From: Sorangium cellulosum
GTDB lineage: Bacteria > Myxococcota_A > Polyangia > Polyangiales > Polyangiaceae
Direction of reading: 5' to 3'
Length of the DNA stretch: 64,000 bases
NCBI RefSeq assembly: GCF_002950945.1
Contig: NZ_CP012673.1
Coordinates: forward strand, 9,252,501 to 9,316,500
Made by a program: the position numbers and the translations under genes. The notes beneath the pieces are model-generated. The model did not search any database, was not told where the DNA came from, and saw only the letters and a list, made by a program, of their open reading frames with translations. Below are positions 16,050 through 24,800 of the stretch, one piece after another (position 1 is the stretch's first letter; every line of letters starts with the position of its first letter).

Positions 16050-17075
16050 CTATTCCAGCCTGTCGCCCGACGATGCGGTGTCAAGTCGGCTTAGGTAAGG
16101 TGTGCCTCGTGCATCGAATTGGCATACCCATACGTGGTCAGGATCATACGCGGCAGCACCTCCAATAGAGATAGGCGGGGCCGCTTGTACACTCGGCAGC
16201 GCCTCGAGGATCTCCTCGCTCCCCGCACGCCATCGAAAGGACCATCTCGTCATCTCTGAAGGTCTTGGATGATGCGCGTTTCGACGTTCGATGATACGGC
16301 CTCGCGTATGGCGATACCACTCATTGAGCCGTTTGGCCGCGTACAGATCTCCCGTGTGTGAAAACCAAGAACTGAGCTCAGATTCAGCGTTGATCGCATT
16401 GGCAAAAACTTTAACCGGCGAAAGCCACTCTTGCGATAGCTGTCGCAGGAGGAGCTCGTCAAAGCGCGATGGTAAGAGCCCATGGCCTGCCCGTCGGGGA
16501 AAGAGTCCGGCATGGTAACGCCCAAGGTTGGCCAACTGCGGGTGGAACATGCTCCCAGATGCACAGAACCTAGAAAAGGCAACGGGTGAGCGGCGGCACC
16601 ACAACTTCCAGAGCGTAGCCGCGAGAGTTGTCTCGAGCTTCGACCATTGGACCACGGGCGGCTTGCGTAGCAGAGCATCCGCGACATTGAGGGATATGGC
16701 CCTGCCTGGGCCGGGCCCCTGCGGAAATGCTCCGGCGGCCTCCGGGCTGAGATCAACGACGAACACCGTGCGCCCGCCCTCGACTACGGAAGCACAGATC
16801 CGACAGAGGCTCATCAGGCCGCCTGGTGTCGGCGGAAGCGCCACACAGACCGGCGGCCCATCAGAACGCGCAAGCTCTTCATTGAGCTCGGCAGACGGCT
16901 CTCCCCCCCAGTATCTAACGCGCGCAGCACGATGACGTTTCGGATCTACTCTTGATGGACCCAGTAGGAGATTATCATCGTCGGCCACGACCGGGGATGC
17001 AACCTCGGCTAGAGCCGCTCCGGCAATCCTTCCCATGGCAACGTAGACTGCGCCCTGTATCCGATCATTCATCAT
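16050..17075 (-). CDS. DUF1835/DUF3658-like hypothetical protein
   Basis: A 341-residue soluble protein. The start ATG 17075 overlaps the stop of the upstream lipoprotein frame (ATGA), which supports it over longer frames. The layout is an alpha/beta N-terminal half (PPVCVALPPTPGGLMSLCRI, RTVFVVDLSPEA), a LWKLWCRRSPVAFSRF helix, then LANLGRYHAGLFPRRAGHGL, LPSRFDELLLRQL and TGDLYAAKRLNEWYRHTRG. This follows the DUF1835 plus DUF3658 plan: long helix, LP-SR-GL-E-LLL, GD---RL. The match is by pattern. The molecular role of these proteins is unknown. It is coupled to the frameshifted lipoprotein, so expression may depend on reading through that gene. Confidence 0.55.
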   Translation of the reverse strand: MMNDRIQGAVYVAMGRIAGAALAEVASPVVADDDNLLLGPSRVDPKRHRAARVRYWGGEPSAELNEELARSDGPPVCVALPPTPGGLMSLCRICASVVEGGRTVFVVDLSPEAAGAFPQGPGPGRAISLNVADALLRKPPVVQWSKLETTLAATLWKLWCRRSPVAFSRFCASGSMFHPQLANLGRYHAGLFPRRAGHGLLPSRFDELLLRQLSQEWLSPVKVFANAINAESELSSWFSHTGDLYAAKRLNEWYRHTRGRIIERRNAHHPRPSEMTRWSFRWRAGSEEILEALPSVQAAPPISIGGAAAYDPDHVWVCQFDARGTPYLSRLDTASSGDRLE

Positions 17076-17471
17076 CTGAATCCGCACGATCTGCATTTGC
17101 ATGCTGGCGGGTATGGTGCGTCCTTTTGGCAGGCGTCGCGGCAACTTTCACACGGTGTATAGCCCCATTTGTCGCAGCCTGGATATCCAGTGATGCACTT
17201 GCCGCCGATTTCTTGGCAATCTACGAACATGTCTGTGCATGTCTTGTCGGGCGTGCACCCTGCCATCTCTTCAGTGGCGCCGCTCCCCACGTCGTCACCG
17301 TTTCCGAAGTAGTCCCCCGTAGCTGCTGACCCCCGGTGGGTATGGTTCTCCGGCCCCTGTGCCTTCCGTCCCCCTAAGATAGCACTCGCCCACGTCGTAG
17401 TTGCACGCCCAGACCGTGAGGCCGAGAGGAATAAGAACAGGGATCGCCTTTAATTTCAGCCTCTGGCGCAT
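17072..17471 (-). pseudogene. Cys-rich lipoprotein gene with a frameshift in a G5 tract
   Basis: The start is ATG 17471 with GGAGG exactly six bases upstream; an ATG at 17477 touches the GGAGG and is too close. The N terminus is MRQRLKLKAIPVLIPLGLTV, then WACNYDVGECY, a lipoprotein signal with Cys after VWA. This frame stops at 17295. Removing one G from the run at 17314-17318 (CCCCC on the plus strand) joins it to GDYFGNGDDVGSGATEEMAG and then a Cys-rich domain (CTPDKTCTDMFVDC, GKCITGYPGCDKWGYTPC, ESCRDACQKDAPYPPACKC). That domain ends at 17072 and overlaps the next gene. The intact product would be about 133 residues. This could be a sequencing error, a recent mutation, or a slippage-controlled (phase-variable) gene. 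Confidence 0.7.
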
Positions 17472-17756
17472 GCTCATCCTCCAAGTATTTCCAGATGCGT
17501 GTGCGGAGGCGCGGCGTCAACCGTGACTCAGGGCATGGATTGCGTCCCTGCGGCTACGCCTTGCCAACCTCGCCCCGGTCCGAAGCCGAGCTCGATCTGA
17601 GCGCAGCGGGTTGCACATCGTCGCGGCCGAGCTCGGCGCGGACCATCGGAGGTCGAGGCGCACGTCGGCGCGGCCTTGAGCCCTGAGCCTGCTCGGCACG
17701 TTGTGACGCCCAGGACGGGAGTTCCGAGCGTGAGCGCGGCGCAGCCCCCAAGGCGG

Positions 17757-17911
17757 GCCTGGTGACTGGCCGTTCGTCGACCGTGATCGTTCGTCGACCG
17801 TGACGGAAATCCGCGCCGCGCAACCACATGCGCACTTGCACCGCCCGGGACGCGTCGACCCAGAGCATGGGGATCTGCTTGCCGAATTTCCCTTTGACGC
17901 CCACGTCATGC
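17757..17911 (+). repeat. Long degenerate repeat, copy B
   Basis: Partner of 14716-14882, with the same block order and about 70-75% identity by eye. The GACCGTGATCGTTCGTCGACCGTGAC part contains a small tandem duplication of CGTTCGTCGACCGTGA. The rest of 17478-17957 holds no supportable gene. Confidence 0.55.
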
Positions 17912-17957
17912 CCTGCGTTCTTATATCGCCTGTCGCGGCTCGGCGAGGGCTTCCACC

Positions 17958-18491
17958 ATGTCCATGCGCTTACTCGGCAAGATCGGCTTGCTCTGCGTCG
18001 GTTCGCTCGTCGTGGTTCCGGCGCCGGCCCAGGCACTCGAGTTCAACGGCGGCGTGAGCGTGGGCGGGATCCAGGTTGGGACCGAATCCAGGATTGCCGT
18101 GAGCCCCTTCGCCGGATGGCTCTGGCGCAGCGAAGGGGATTTTCGGCTCGAAGTCCACAATATGTTCAGCATCGTTCCAGGGGCAGGTGTCGGGGTCTAC
18201 GATCGAACGGCAGTCACTCTTGGGTATACCACGGAGACAACCACCGTCAGCCTCGGGCCGTCCCTGGCTATCTACTCGATGCCGGTGTGTGGTGCCGTAA
18301 TCTGTGACCGCGTGGTTGGGGTTGCACCAGGCAGCCGCGCCCAGTACGACTGGTACTTTGCCGATGCCTTAGGCGTGTCCACGAGCATCCATGTGGACTG
18401 GGCTGGCGGCAGTAGTCGCGTTCTTCCTGGAAGTCTGGTCGTGATGTTGACCACTGGGCCAATTTGGAGATTTGAGATAAAGTCGAAATGA
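17958..18491 (+). CDS. Exported hypothetical protein, possible small beta-barrel
   Basis: A 177-residue protein. The N terminus MSMRLLGKIGLLCVGSLVVV, then PAPAQALEF, is a clear signal peptide with cleavage after AQA. The mature part alternates short strands and turns (FNGGVSVGGIQVGTESRIAV, SPFAGWLWRSEGDFRLEVHN, AVTLGYTTETTTVSLGPSLA) and ends in an aromatic-rich strand, TTGPIWRFEIKSK. Spaced glycines, aromatic residues and absence of hydrophobic helices fit an outer-membrane or periplasmic beta protein. ATG 17964 is an equally good start. No ribosome site is strong. Neighbours are repeats upstream and a truncated gene convergent downstream. Confidence 0.6.
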   Translation: MSMRLLGKIGLLCVGSLVVVPAPAQALEFNGGVSVGGIQVGTESRIAVSPFAGWLWRSEGDFRLEVHNMFSIVPGAGVGVYDRTAVTLGYTTETTTVSLGPSLAIYSMPVCGAVICDRVVGVAPGSRAQYDWYFADALGVSTSIHVDWAGGSSRVLPGSLVVMLTTGPIWRFEIKSK

Positions 18492-18559
18492 ACAGGATGG
18501 CTACTCGTTGTTGATTCCCCGTCACGGTGAACGTTCGGGTCCAGAAGTATGGGGCGGTC

Positions 18560-19228
18560 CTAACGGTTGCAGCAGAGCACGTGCGTGTCGCCGGGCTCCA
18601 GTTCGCCGCTCACTACCTTGGAGTCGGTCGAGGGGGCGCAGGTAGGCTCGTCCTTCACGAGGATAGACCGAATCGCACCGATCTGTCCGTCGATCGTATC
18701 CGTGCAGAGCGGTCCATCCAGCCCGGAAATGAAAACGGCTCCGAGCTCTTCGGAGCAGTCTGCCTGATAATACACCGTGGTCTGTGCGCGGCACTTGTCG
18801 CGGCTCGGCTCGCTACAGGAGCACGGGCTGCACGTGCGCGTGTCGTTGTGGAGCTGCAAATCCCGCCGGACCCGGTAGGAGTCCCAGCACTCTCCGTGCG
18901 GCTGCGGCGGATAACAATGGAGAAAGTCCGTGGAGAAGAAGTCGATGTCCGGACTGCATGCCCGAACGAATGTCATGTTCGTTCGCCGCAGCGGAGGCAC
19001 CGGGGTGACAGGCTGGCAGTCAGTCACAAGTGGCGGCTCGATCGTCACAAATGCATAGGATTCGCGGGGAATGGGATGGGTAAGAGGAAAGCATGTGCCA
19101 TCCCAACTGTTGCCCGCATCGATCGTAGAGACGAGGTCACTACTGGAGCAATCGGAGGAGGAGTGCAGGAGCACCCTGTCCGAGAGCAGACATTGAGCAG
19201 GTCTACACTCGCAAGGCTCGCACTCGAC
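18560..19228 (-). pseudogene. Cys-rich secreted protein gene, 5' end replaced by an IS66 remnant
   Basis: The minus-strand frame reads VECEPCECRPAQCLLSDRVL, then LHSSSDC, and 130 residues later a second related unit CSPCSCSEPSRDKCRAQTTV, then YYQADC. It ends in CCNR at 18560. Two CxPCxC...C...DC units of this type are typical of large secreted Sorangium proteins that start with a signal peptide. Here the frame is open only to about 19228, where it abuts TnpB of an IS66 element in a different frame. The N-terminal half and signal peptide are missing, so the remainder is not expected to be exported. Confidence 0.65.
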
Positions 19229-19290
19229 CGGCCCCGGCGCAGGTCGAGCGGCTCAGTGGCGACGTAGATCGAGACGCGGCCCGGGATCAT
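19229..19290 (-). pseudogene. IS66 TnpB (ORF2) 5' stump
   Basis: The first 20 codons, MIPGRVSIYVATEPLDLRRG, are the canonical start of IS66-family TnpB (ORF2). Homology stops at 19231, where the sequence passes into the truncated secreted-protein gene. Start and TnpA stop overlap (ATGA at 19287-19290), as in intact IS66 elements. Confidence 0.8.
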
Positions 19291-19628
19291 CGTGCGCCCC
19301 CAAGCGCACGAACGACGCGCGCCAGCGTGGCCTCGTCGAACGTCGGCGGGACACGTACGACCGCGCCGTCCGGAAAGACGATCTCCAGCGCTGCGGCCGG
19401 CGAGGGTGCCGTAGCGTCCGCTGAGGTGACCACCACGGGGAGCAACGCGGGCAGCGCCGGCTTCTCCGAGCGCTGCCGGTACTCGCTCCGCTTCATCCCC
19501 AGCCGGCGGCTCCAGGAGTACAGCGTGCCGGCGTTGACCCCCTCTCGCTCCGCGAACACGCGGGCGGAGTGCCCGCTCTTGTGCCAGCGCGCCACGCGGT
19601 CGCGCCAGATGCGTGTGCTCTCGTCCAT
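19287..19628 (-). mobile_element. IS66-family TnpA (ORF1), apparently intact
   Basis: A 113-residue protein. The start is ATG 19628 with GGAGG five bases upstream; the GTG two codons earlier is less well placed. The N-terminal HTH (RDRVARWHKSGHSARVFAER, EGVNAGTLYSWSRRLG) and the C-terminal ALEIVFPDGAVVRVPPTFDE, then LARVVRALGG, are the standard ends of the IS66 accessory protein TnpA. TnpC is absent and TnpB is cut after 20 codons, so the element cannot move by itself. The 293 bp between its start and the LysR gene at 19922 probably include the element end, but I could not place a terminal repeat. Confidence 0.85.
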
Positions 19629-19921
19629 CGACACCTCCGGCGCCAGTTTCTACGCAGCGGAGGAGCCCGAGGACAGCATGCTGGTCGCCGAACGGATACC
19701 AAAATCCCGCGCTCAAATTTCCGCGGTTTCTGATGCACGTCGACACCCCCAAAATCGCGGCAGATGCGACGGATCGCACCGGTTCGCCACCACAAATTCG
19801 TCGCCCAAGCTCCTCCCTGGTTCGTCGTGGCGGGGCCTCCGTTATGGCGGTCACACCAGGGCCCCGCTGGCGCACAGCCCCTCGGAGCCACGAACCAGGC
19901 ACGAACCTCGGCGACAACGTC

Positions 19922-20833
19922 CTACCCCTCCCCCGCGCGCCCCCCACGCGCCTTGAGCTGCACGCGCAGCGCCTCCACCACATGATCCCGCAGCGCGATC
20001 GTCTTCTTCGGCAGGTGCCGTCCGCTCGGGAACACCAGGAACACGCCCCCCATCGGCGTCGTCCAGCGCGGCAGCACGCGCACGAGCGCTCCGGCGAGCA
20101 CGTCCTGCTGAGCGAGGAAGGCCGGGAGTAGGCCGATCCCCATGCCGTGGCGCACCGCCTCGCGCGCGAAGAACCCGTCGTCCGCGAGCAGCCGGAGGCG
20201 GAGCCGCGCACCGGCGCCCCACACCCCGTCGCGCGCGAACGGGCTTGTCCCTCCGATCGCCACGCAGTCGTGCTCCGACAGATCGTCCACCGTCCTCGGC
20301 GTGCCCCGTGCGGCCAGGTACGCCGGCGAGGCGTAGAACTGCAGGCTCAGCTCGCCCACCTTGCGCGCGACCAGCGTCGAGTCCCGGGGCTTCTTCCCGA
20401 GGAACCGGAAGGCAGCGTCGTACCCCTCCTTCACCAGATCCACGGGCCGGGTCGCCAGGTGCATCTCCACCGTGATGTGCGGGTAGCGGCGGCAGAAGCC
20501 GGCGAGGATCTCCGCCAGCACCTCGGTGGCGAAGTCCGCCGTCGCGGTCAGCCGGAGCGATCCCGACGGCTCTTCCGCGAGCTCCGGGAGCCCCTCGAGC
20601 GCCTCCGTCAACGCCTTGAGCCGTGAGCCCAGGCGATCGACGAGCGCCTGCCCGGCCGTCGTGAGCGCCACGCTGCGCGTCGTCCGCTGCAGGAGGCGCA
20701 CGCCGAGCGACGCCTCCAGCGAGGCGACAGCCCGGCTGACCGTCGACTTGGGCACCCCCAGCCGGCGCGCCGCCGCCGTGAAGCTCGCCGTCTCGGCCAC
20801 CGTCGCGAAGACCGAGAGGTGGTTCAGGTCCAT
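19922..20833 (-). CDS. LysR-family transcriptional regulator
   Basis: A 303-residue protein from the conventional start MDLNHLSVFATVAETASFTA (ATG 20833). The HTH is ARRLGVPKSTVSRAVASLEA, followed by the usual LLQRTTRSVALTTAG linker and a two-lobed effector domain (SGSLRLTATADFATEVLAEI; VDLVKEGYDAAFRFLGKKPR; DGFFAREAVRHGMGIGLLPA). It is of the CrgA/DsdC-like subgroup that often regulates an adjacent oxidoreductase. It is divergent from the NmrA-like gene (100 bp between starts), with an inverted repeat right at its own start. It probably controls both. The effector is unknown. Confidence 0.92.
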   Translation of the reverse strand: MDLNHLSVFATVAETASFTAAARRLGVPKSTVSRAVASLEASLGVRLLQRTTRSVALTTAGQALVDRLGSRLKALTEALEGLPELAEEPSGSLRLTATADFATEVLAEILAGFCRRYPHITVEMHLATRPVDLVKEGYDAAFRFLGKKPRDSTLVARKVGELSLQFYASPAYLAARGTPRTVDDLSEHDCVAIGGTSPFARDGVWGAGARLRLRLLADDGFFAREAVRHGMGIGLLPAFLAQQDVLAGALVRVLPRWTTPMGGVFLVFPSGRHLPKKTIALRDHVVEALRVQLKARGGRAGEG

Positions 20834-20851
20834 TGTTCCCATTCCGGAACA
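20834..20851. promoter_or_regulatory. Inverted repeat in the LysR/NmrA divergent region
   Basis: TGTTCC-CATTCC-GGAACA is a perfect 6-bp-arm palindrome immediately upstream of the LysR start codon and about 85 bp from the NmrA-like start. A second imperfect element, CGTCTC...GAGAC (20865-20889), lies next to it. Divergent LysR pairs are normally controlled from such sites; binding is inferred. Confidence 0.45.
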
Positions 20852-20932
20852 TAGTAGCCCATTTCGTCTCATTGCGCCGGAACCGAGACAGACACAAACA
20901 TCCCTTCAACCTCGTCACAAGGAGCTCTCGTC

Positions 20933-21826
20933 ATGTCTCAGCCTCTCCTCGTCACCGGCGCCGGCGGTCAGCTCGGGCGGCGCGTCGTCGATCTCTTGCT
21001 CGCGCAGGGTGCGGGTCCGCTCATCGTCACGACCCGGCACCCGGAGAAGCTCGGCGAGCTCCGCGACCGCGGCGTCGAGGTGCGGCGCGTGGACTTCGAC
21101 GCGCCCGCTGCGCTCGCGGAGGCGTTCGCCGGCGCGGCGCGGCTGCTGCTCATCAGCACCGACGCGCTGGATCGCCCGGGCCGGCGCCTCGCGCAGCACC
21201 GGAGCGCGATCGAGGCCGCGGTGAAGGCGGGCGTCGAGCACGTGGTCTACACGTCCCTGACCAACCCCGGGCCGGGCTCGCCGATCGCGATCGCGTCCGA
21301 CCACCAGGGCACCGAGGACGCGCTCGCGGAGAGCGGGCTCGGCGCCACCGTCCTGCGCAACAACCTCTACACCGATCTCCTCCTGGGCTCGCTTCAGCGC
21401 GCGCTGGCGACGGGCCAGCTCGTCGCCGCGGCCGGCGACGGCAAGACCGGCTACGTCACGCGCGAGGACTGCGCCCGCGCCGCAGCCGCGGCGCTGGCGG
21501 CCGATTTCAACGGCAAGCGCGTGCTCGATATCACCGGCCCGGCGACGGTCTCTCAGGGCGACATCGCCCGGATCGCCTCGGAGCTCACGGGCAAGCCGAT
21601 CGTGTACGTCCCCATCCCGCGCGAGGCGCTGGAGCAGGGCATGCGGCAGGCTGGCCTGCCTGCCGCGATGGCCACCCTCTTCGCCTCCTTCGACGAGGGG
21701 ATCGCTCGCGGCACGCTGGACGTGGCCACGAGCGCGGTCGAGGAGCTCACCGGCGAGCCCGCCGAGGACGTGCAGCGCTTCCTCGCGCGCCACGTGGCCG
21801 CCCTGCGCGCACCGGTCGCTGCCTGA
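20933..21826 (+). CDS. NmrA-like NAD(P)H-dependent SDR (quinone oxidoreductase 2 type)
   Basis: A 297-residue atypical short-chain dehydrogenase. The Rossmann motif TGAGGQLG is at residues 8-15, followed by VTTRHPEKL and LLLISTDALDRPGRRLAQHR. Then VKAGVEHVVYTSLTNPGPGS and LRNNLYTDLL match the QorB/YtfG-type quinone oxidoreductase branch of the NmrA group. There is no YxxxK catalytic pair, as usual in that group. Ribosome site AAGGAG precedes ATG 20933. It is cytoplasmic and probably reduces quinones or other electrophiles, or senses redox state. Control by the divergent LysR protein is likely. Confidence 0.88.
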   Translation: MSQPLLVTGAGGQLGRRVVDLLLAQGAGPLIVTTRHPEKLGELRDRGVEVRRVDFDAPAALAEAFAGAARLLLISTDALDRPGRRLAQHRSAIEAAVKAGVEHVVYTSLTNPGPGSPIAIASDHQGTEDALAESGLGATVLRNNLYTDLLLGSLQRALATGQLVAAAGDGKTGYVTREDCARAAAAALAADFNGKRVLDITGPATVSQGDIARIASELTGKPIVYVPIPREALEQGMRQAGLPAAMATLFASFDEGIARGTLDVATSAVEELTGEPAEDVQRFLARHVAALRAPVAA

Positions 21827-21841
21827 TCCCGCGTCGCGGTC

Positions 21842-21867
21842 GCGGTCGCGGTCACGGCCGCGACCGC
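21842..21867. terminator. Hairpin between convergent genes
   Basis: GCGGTCGCGG-TCACGG-CCGCGACCGC is a perfect 10-bp stem with a six-base loop. It sits 16 bp after the NmrA-like stop and 20 bp from the stop of the convergent subtilase gene. There is no T run, but it is well placed as a bidirectional terminator. Confidence 0.6.
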
Positions 21868-21886
21868 AGGGGCCGAACGCCGAGAA

Positions 21887-24800
21887 TCACCTGGGAAGGA
21901 GCGCCGGGCGCCGCCGCCGCCGCGCCAGCGCGCCGAGCGCCGCCACGGCCGCCGCCCACCCAGCGCCCTCCGCGCTGGCGCCCGCCGCCCCGGCGCCGGC
22001 CGCGCGGCAACCGCCGCCATGACCCGAGGAGCCCCCAGACCCAGGTCCGGGCCCCGGCCCAGGCCCCGGCCCCGGCCCAGGCCCAGGCCCAGGGTCGGTG
22101 TCCGGCGAGGGCTTCACGGGCAGCGCGATCACCGCGGTGTCATTGCCCGGCTCCGGATCGCAGACGCTCGCGCCCGACGCGCTCGCGGAGATCCGCACCT
22201 CGGCCCCGGTCGCCGCCGCCGCGACGACCCTCACGGTCGCCGCCGCGCCGGGCGCGAGATCCCCGAGCTCGCAACGCCCGCCCTCGCAGCCAGCCGGCCC
22301 CGACATCTCCACCACCCGCGCCCCCGTGACCTCCACCGTCACCGCGGTTCCCGCCCGGGCCGTCGGCCCTTCGTTCGTCACCGTGACCGTCGCCTCGAAG
22401 GGCGCGCCTGCGCGGATCGCCCGCTCCGGCCCGGCGATCGCCGCAGCGAGGTCGCCCTCCTCCAGCGTGGCCGCCTCCGACAGGCGGACGATCTCGTACC
22501 GCCGCGCGGGCACGTTCGCATGGTGCAGGAGCAGCACGTCCCCTCCCCCTCCCCCGGTAGCGCGGATCGCCAGCGCCTCCGCGGCGGGGAAGAACGGCTG
22601 CCCCTCGTAGCCCTCGGCCGCCGTGTCCAGCGCCGGCTGGAACGGGTTGAACCTCGCCCACGGCGTCCGGTCCGCGGGCTCGATCCCCCCGAGCGAGAGC
22701 GCCTCGCCACGGCGCGACACCCGGGAGACCCCCGCGTACCCGATCTCGACGGGCTCGCCGGCCGCGTCCACACCGAGGTCGGCGAGGCGCACCGGCAGCA
22801 CGAGCACGTTGTTGAAGTAAGGCTGCGTCGCGAAGGTCTTCTCCCCCGTGGTGAACACCCCGCCGGCCGCGGGCGGCAGCTCGATGTTGGCGGGGAGCGC
22901 CGTCTGCAGGTACTCGCCCGTCGCCAGATCGAGCACGCGCGTGAACAGCGCGTCCGAGGCGAGCACATTGGAAGGCGCCGGACCCCAGACCCAGTACGAC
23001 TCGACCGTGACCAGGTGATCCTCGACGCCGTCGAGGTCGGCATCCACGTAGATCCCGACGTCGGACAGGTACCCGCGCGCGGGCGTGGTCCAGTCTCCGG
23101 CCACGGCCACGCCGAAATAGACGACCGTGTCCCCGGGCGCGCCGCGCTCCTCGGCGGCCACCCGGTCCGTCGCCGCGCCCACCGCCAAGAGGTCGTTGCG
23201 GGGCGGGAGCGCCGGGTCCACCGGGCTCGTCGCGCCGAGCTCGAAGGCGGTGACCACCGGCTCCAGCGTGCTCCCGCCGCCGCTCACGGGCACCGAGATC
23301 AGCCCGTCGCCGAGCCCGGGCCGGCACCCGACAGGCGCCTCGGCGCGCCGGTCCTCGGCCCCGCGGAGGACCGCGTGGTACGGCACCACGGCCGCGGCGG
23401 CGGCTTGCCCCCGGGGCAAAAGCTCGATCAGCCCCGAGGCCTCCGTGAGCAGCACCCGCGGGCGCCACTCGTCGGACTCACCGATGCGGACCGTCGAGAG
23501 CGGGCCCGTGAATCCATCGGTGAAGAAGTCCGGCAAGGGTCCGCTCACGGTGAGCTTCAGCTCCACCGTCGCGGCGCCGCCCGCCGGGACCGTGATCTCG
23601 GCGGGCGACACCGTCACGTCCACGTTCGGGATCGGCTTGGCCTGCCTGACGTTGACCGCGAGTGTCACCGGCGCGGCGCCGCGGTTCGTGATCACCACCG
23701 GGCGGCTCGCCTCCGCGGCGCCCGTGGAGAGGACGACGCCGAGGGACACCGCGACCTCGCCCGCCTCGCCGTCCACCCGGGCGCTCACCGCGGCGGAGGC
23801 GGCGGCGTCCACCTGCACGCGGCCGGCCCCCGTGAACGACCTCGGGACCAGGACCTCGTCCGCGCCCACCACCGGCGCGGCGGTGTTCATGAGCAGCTCC
23901 TTGATCTCGAGCGGGCCGAGCTCCGGACGCGCCTGCCGCACGAGCGCCGCCGCGCCGCTCACCATGGGCGTGGCCATCGAGGTCCCGCCGAGCGGGAGCC
24001 CCTCGCCGCCGGTCCCCACCGCGGCCGAGACGATCGCCTCCCCCGGCGCGGCGATCTCGGGCTTGAGCCGCCCGTCCGCCGCGCTCGGGCCGCGGGAGCT
24101 GAAGTCGGCGATGGTGTCGGCGCTGCGCGTGAGATCCAGCGTCACGCCGGCGTCGATGACGGCCTGCGCTCCGGGCAGCGCCCGCTTGAGCTTCTCGCCG
24201 TGCGCCCACCGCAGCATGAAGACGGGCATCTCGGGCTCGCCCGACACCGAGAACGGCTCGTCCATCCAGTTCATGTCGACGTTGTCGACGAGGAGCAGCG
24301 CCGCCGCCCCCGTCTCGGCCGCGTGGGTGTACTTGACGTCGTACGGGCAGGCGCCGCGATCGATCATCGCGATCTTGCCCGCGATCGCGCCGGCGTTGGT
24401 GAGGGGCGCGCAGCCGTCCGCGGGCTCGACCCGGACGATCTCCGCCGCGATGGGGCCCACGGCGCCGATCTGCGGGCCCTTCGGGCTCGTGGCCAGGGGG
24501 TAGGTCCCGGCGACGTCCGCCGGCGCGGTGACGGTCAGCGCGAGCCAGGTCGACGTGCTCGCGTCGTGGTGCGTGGCCGCCACGCTGAGCGCCTCCGGCA
24601 AGGCGCCCGGCGCGATGGTCGTGAAGTACGCGTCGAAGTAGTGCCCGTAGTTGCCTCCGGCCGCGACGAGCAGGGTCCCGGCCGCGGTGAGGTTCTTCAC
24701 GGCCTCGGCCTCGAGCGGCGACGTGTAGGCGAAGGCTCTGCCGAACGAGGCGTTCACCACGTCGAGGCGGTCCGACACGTCCCCGTCCTCGTCCGGATCG

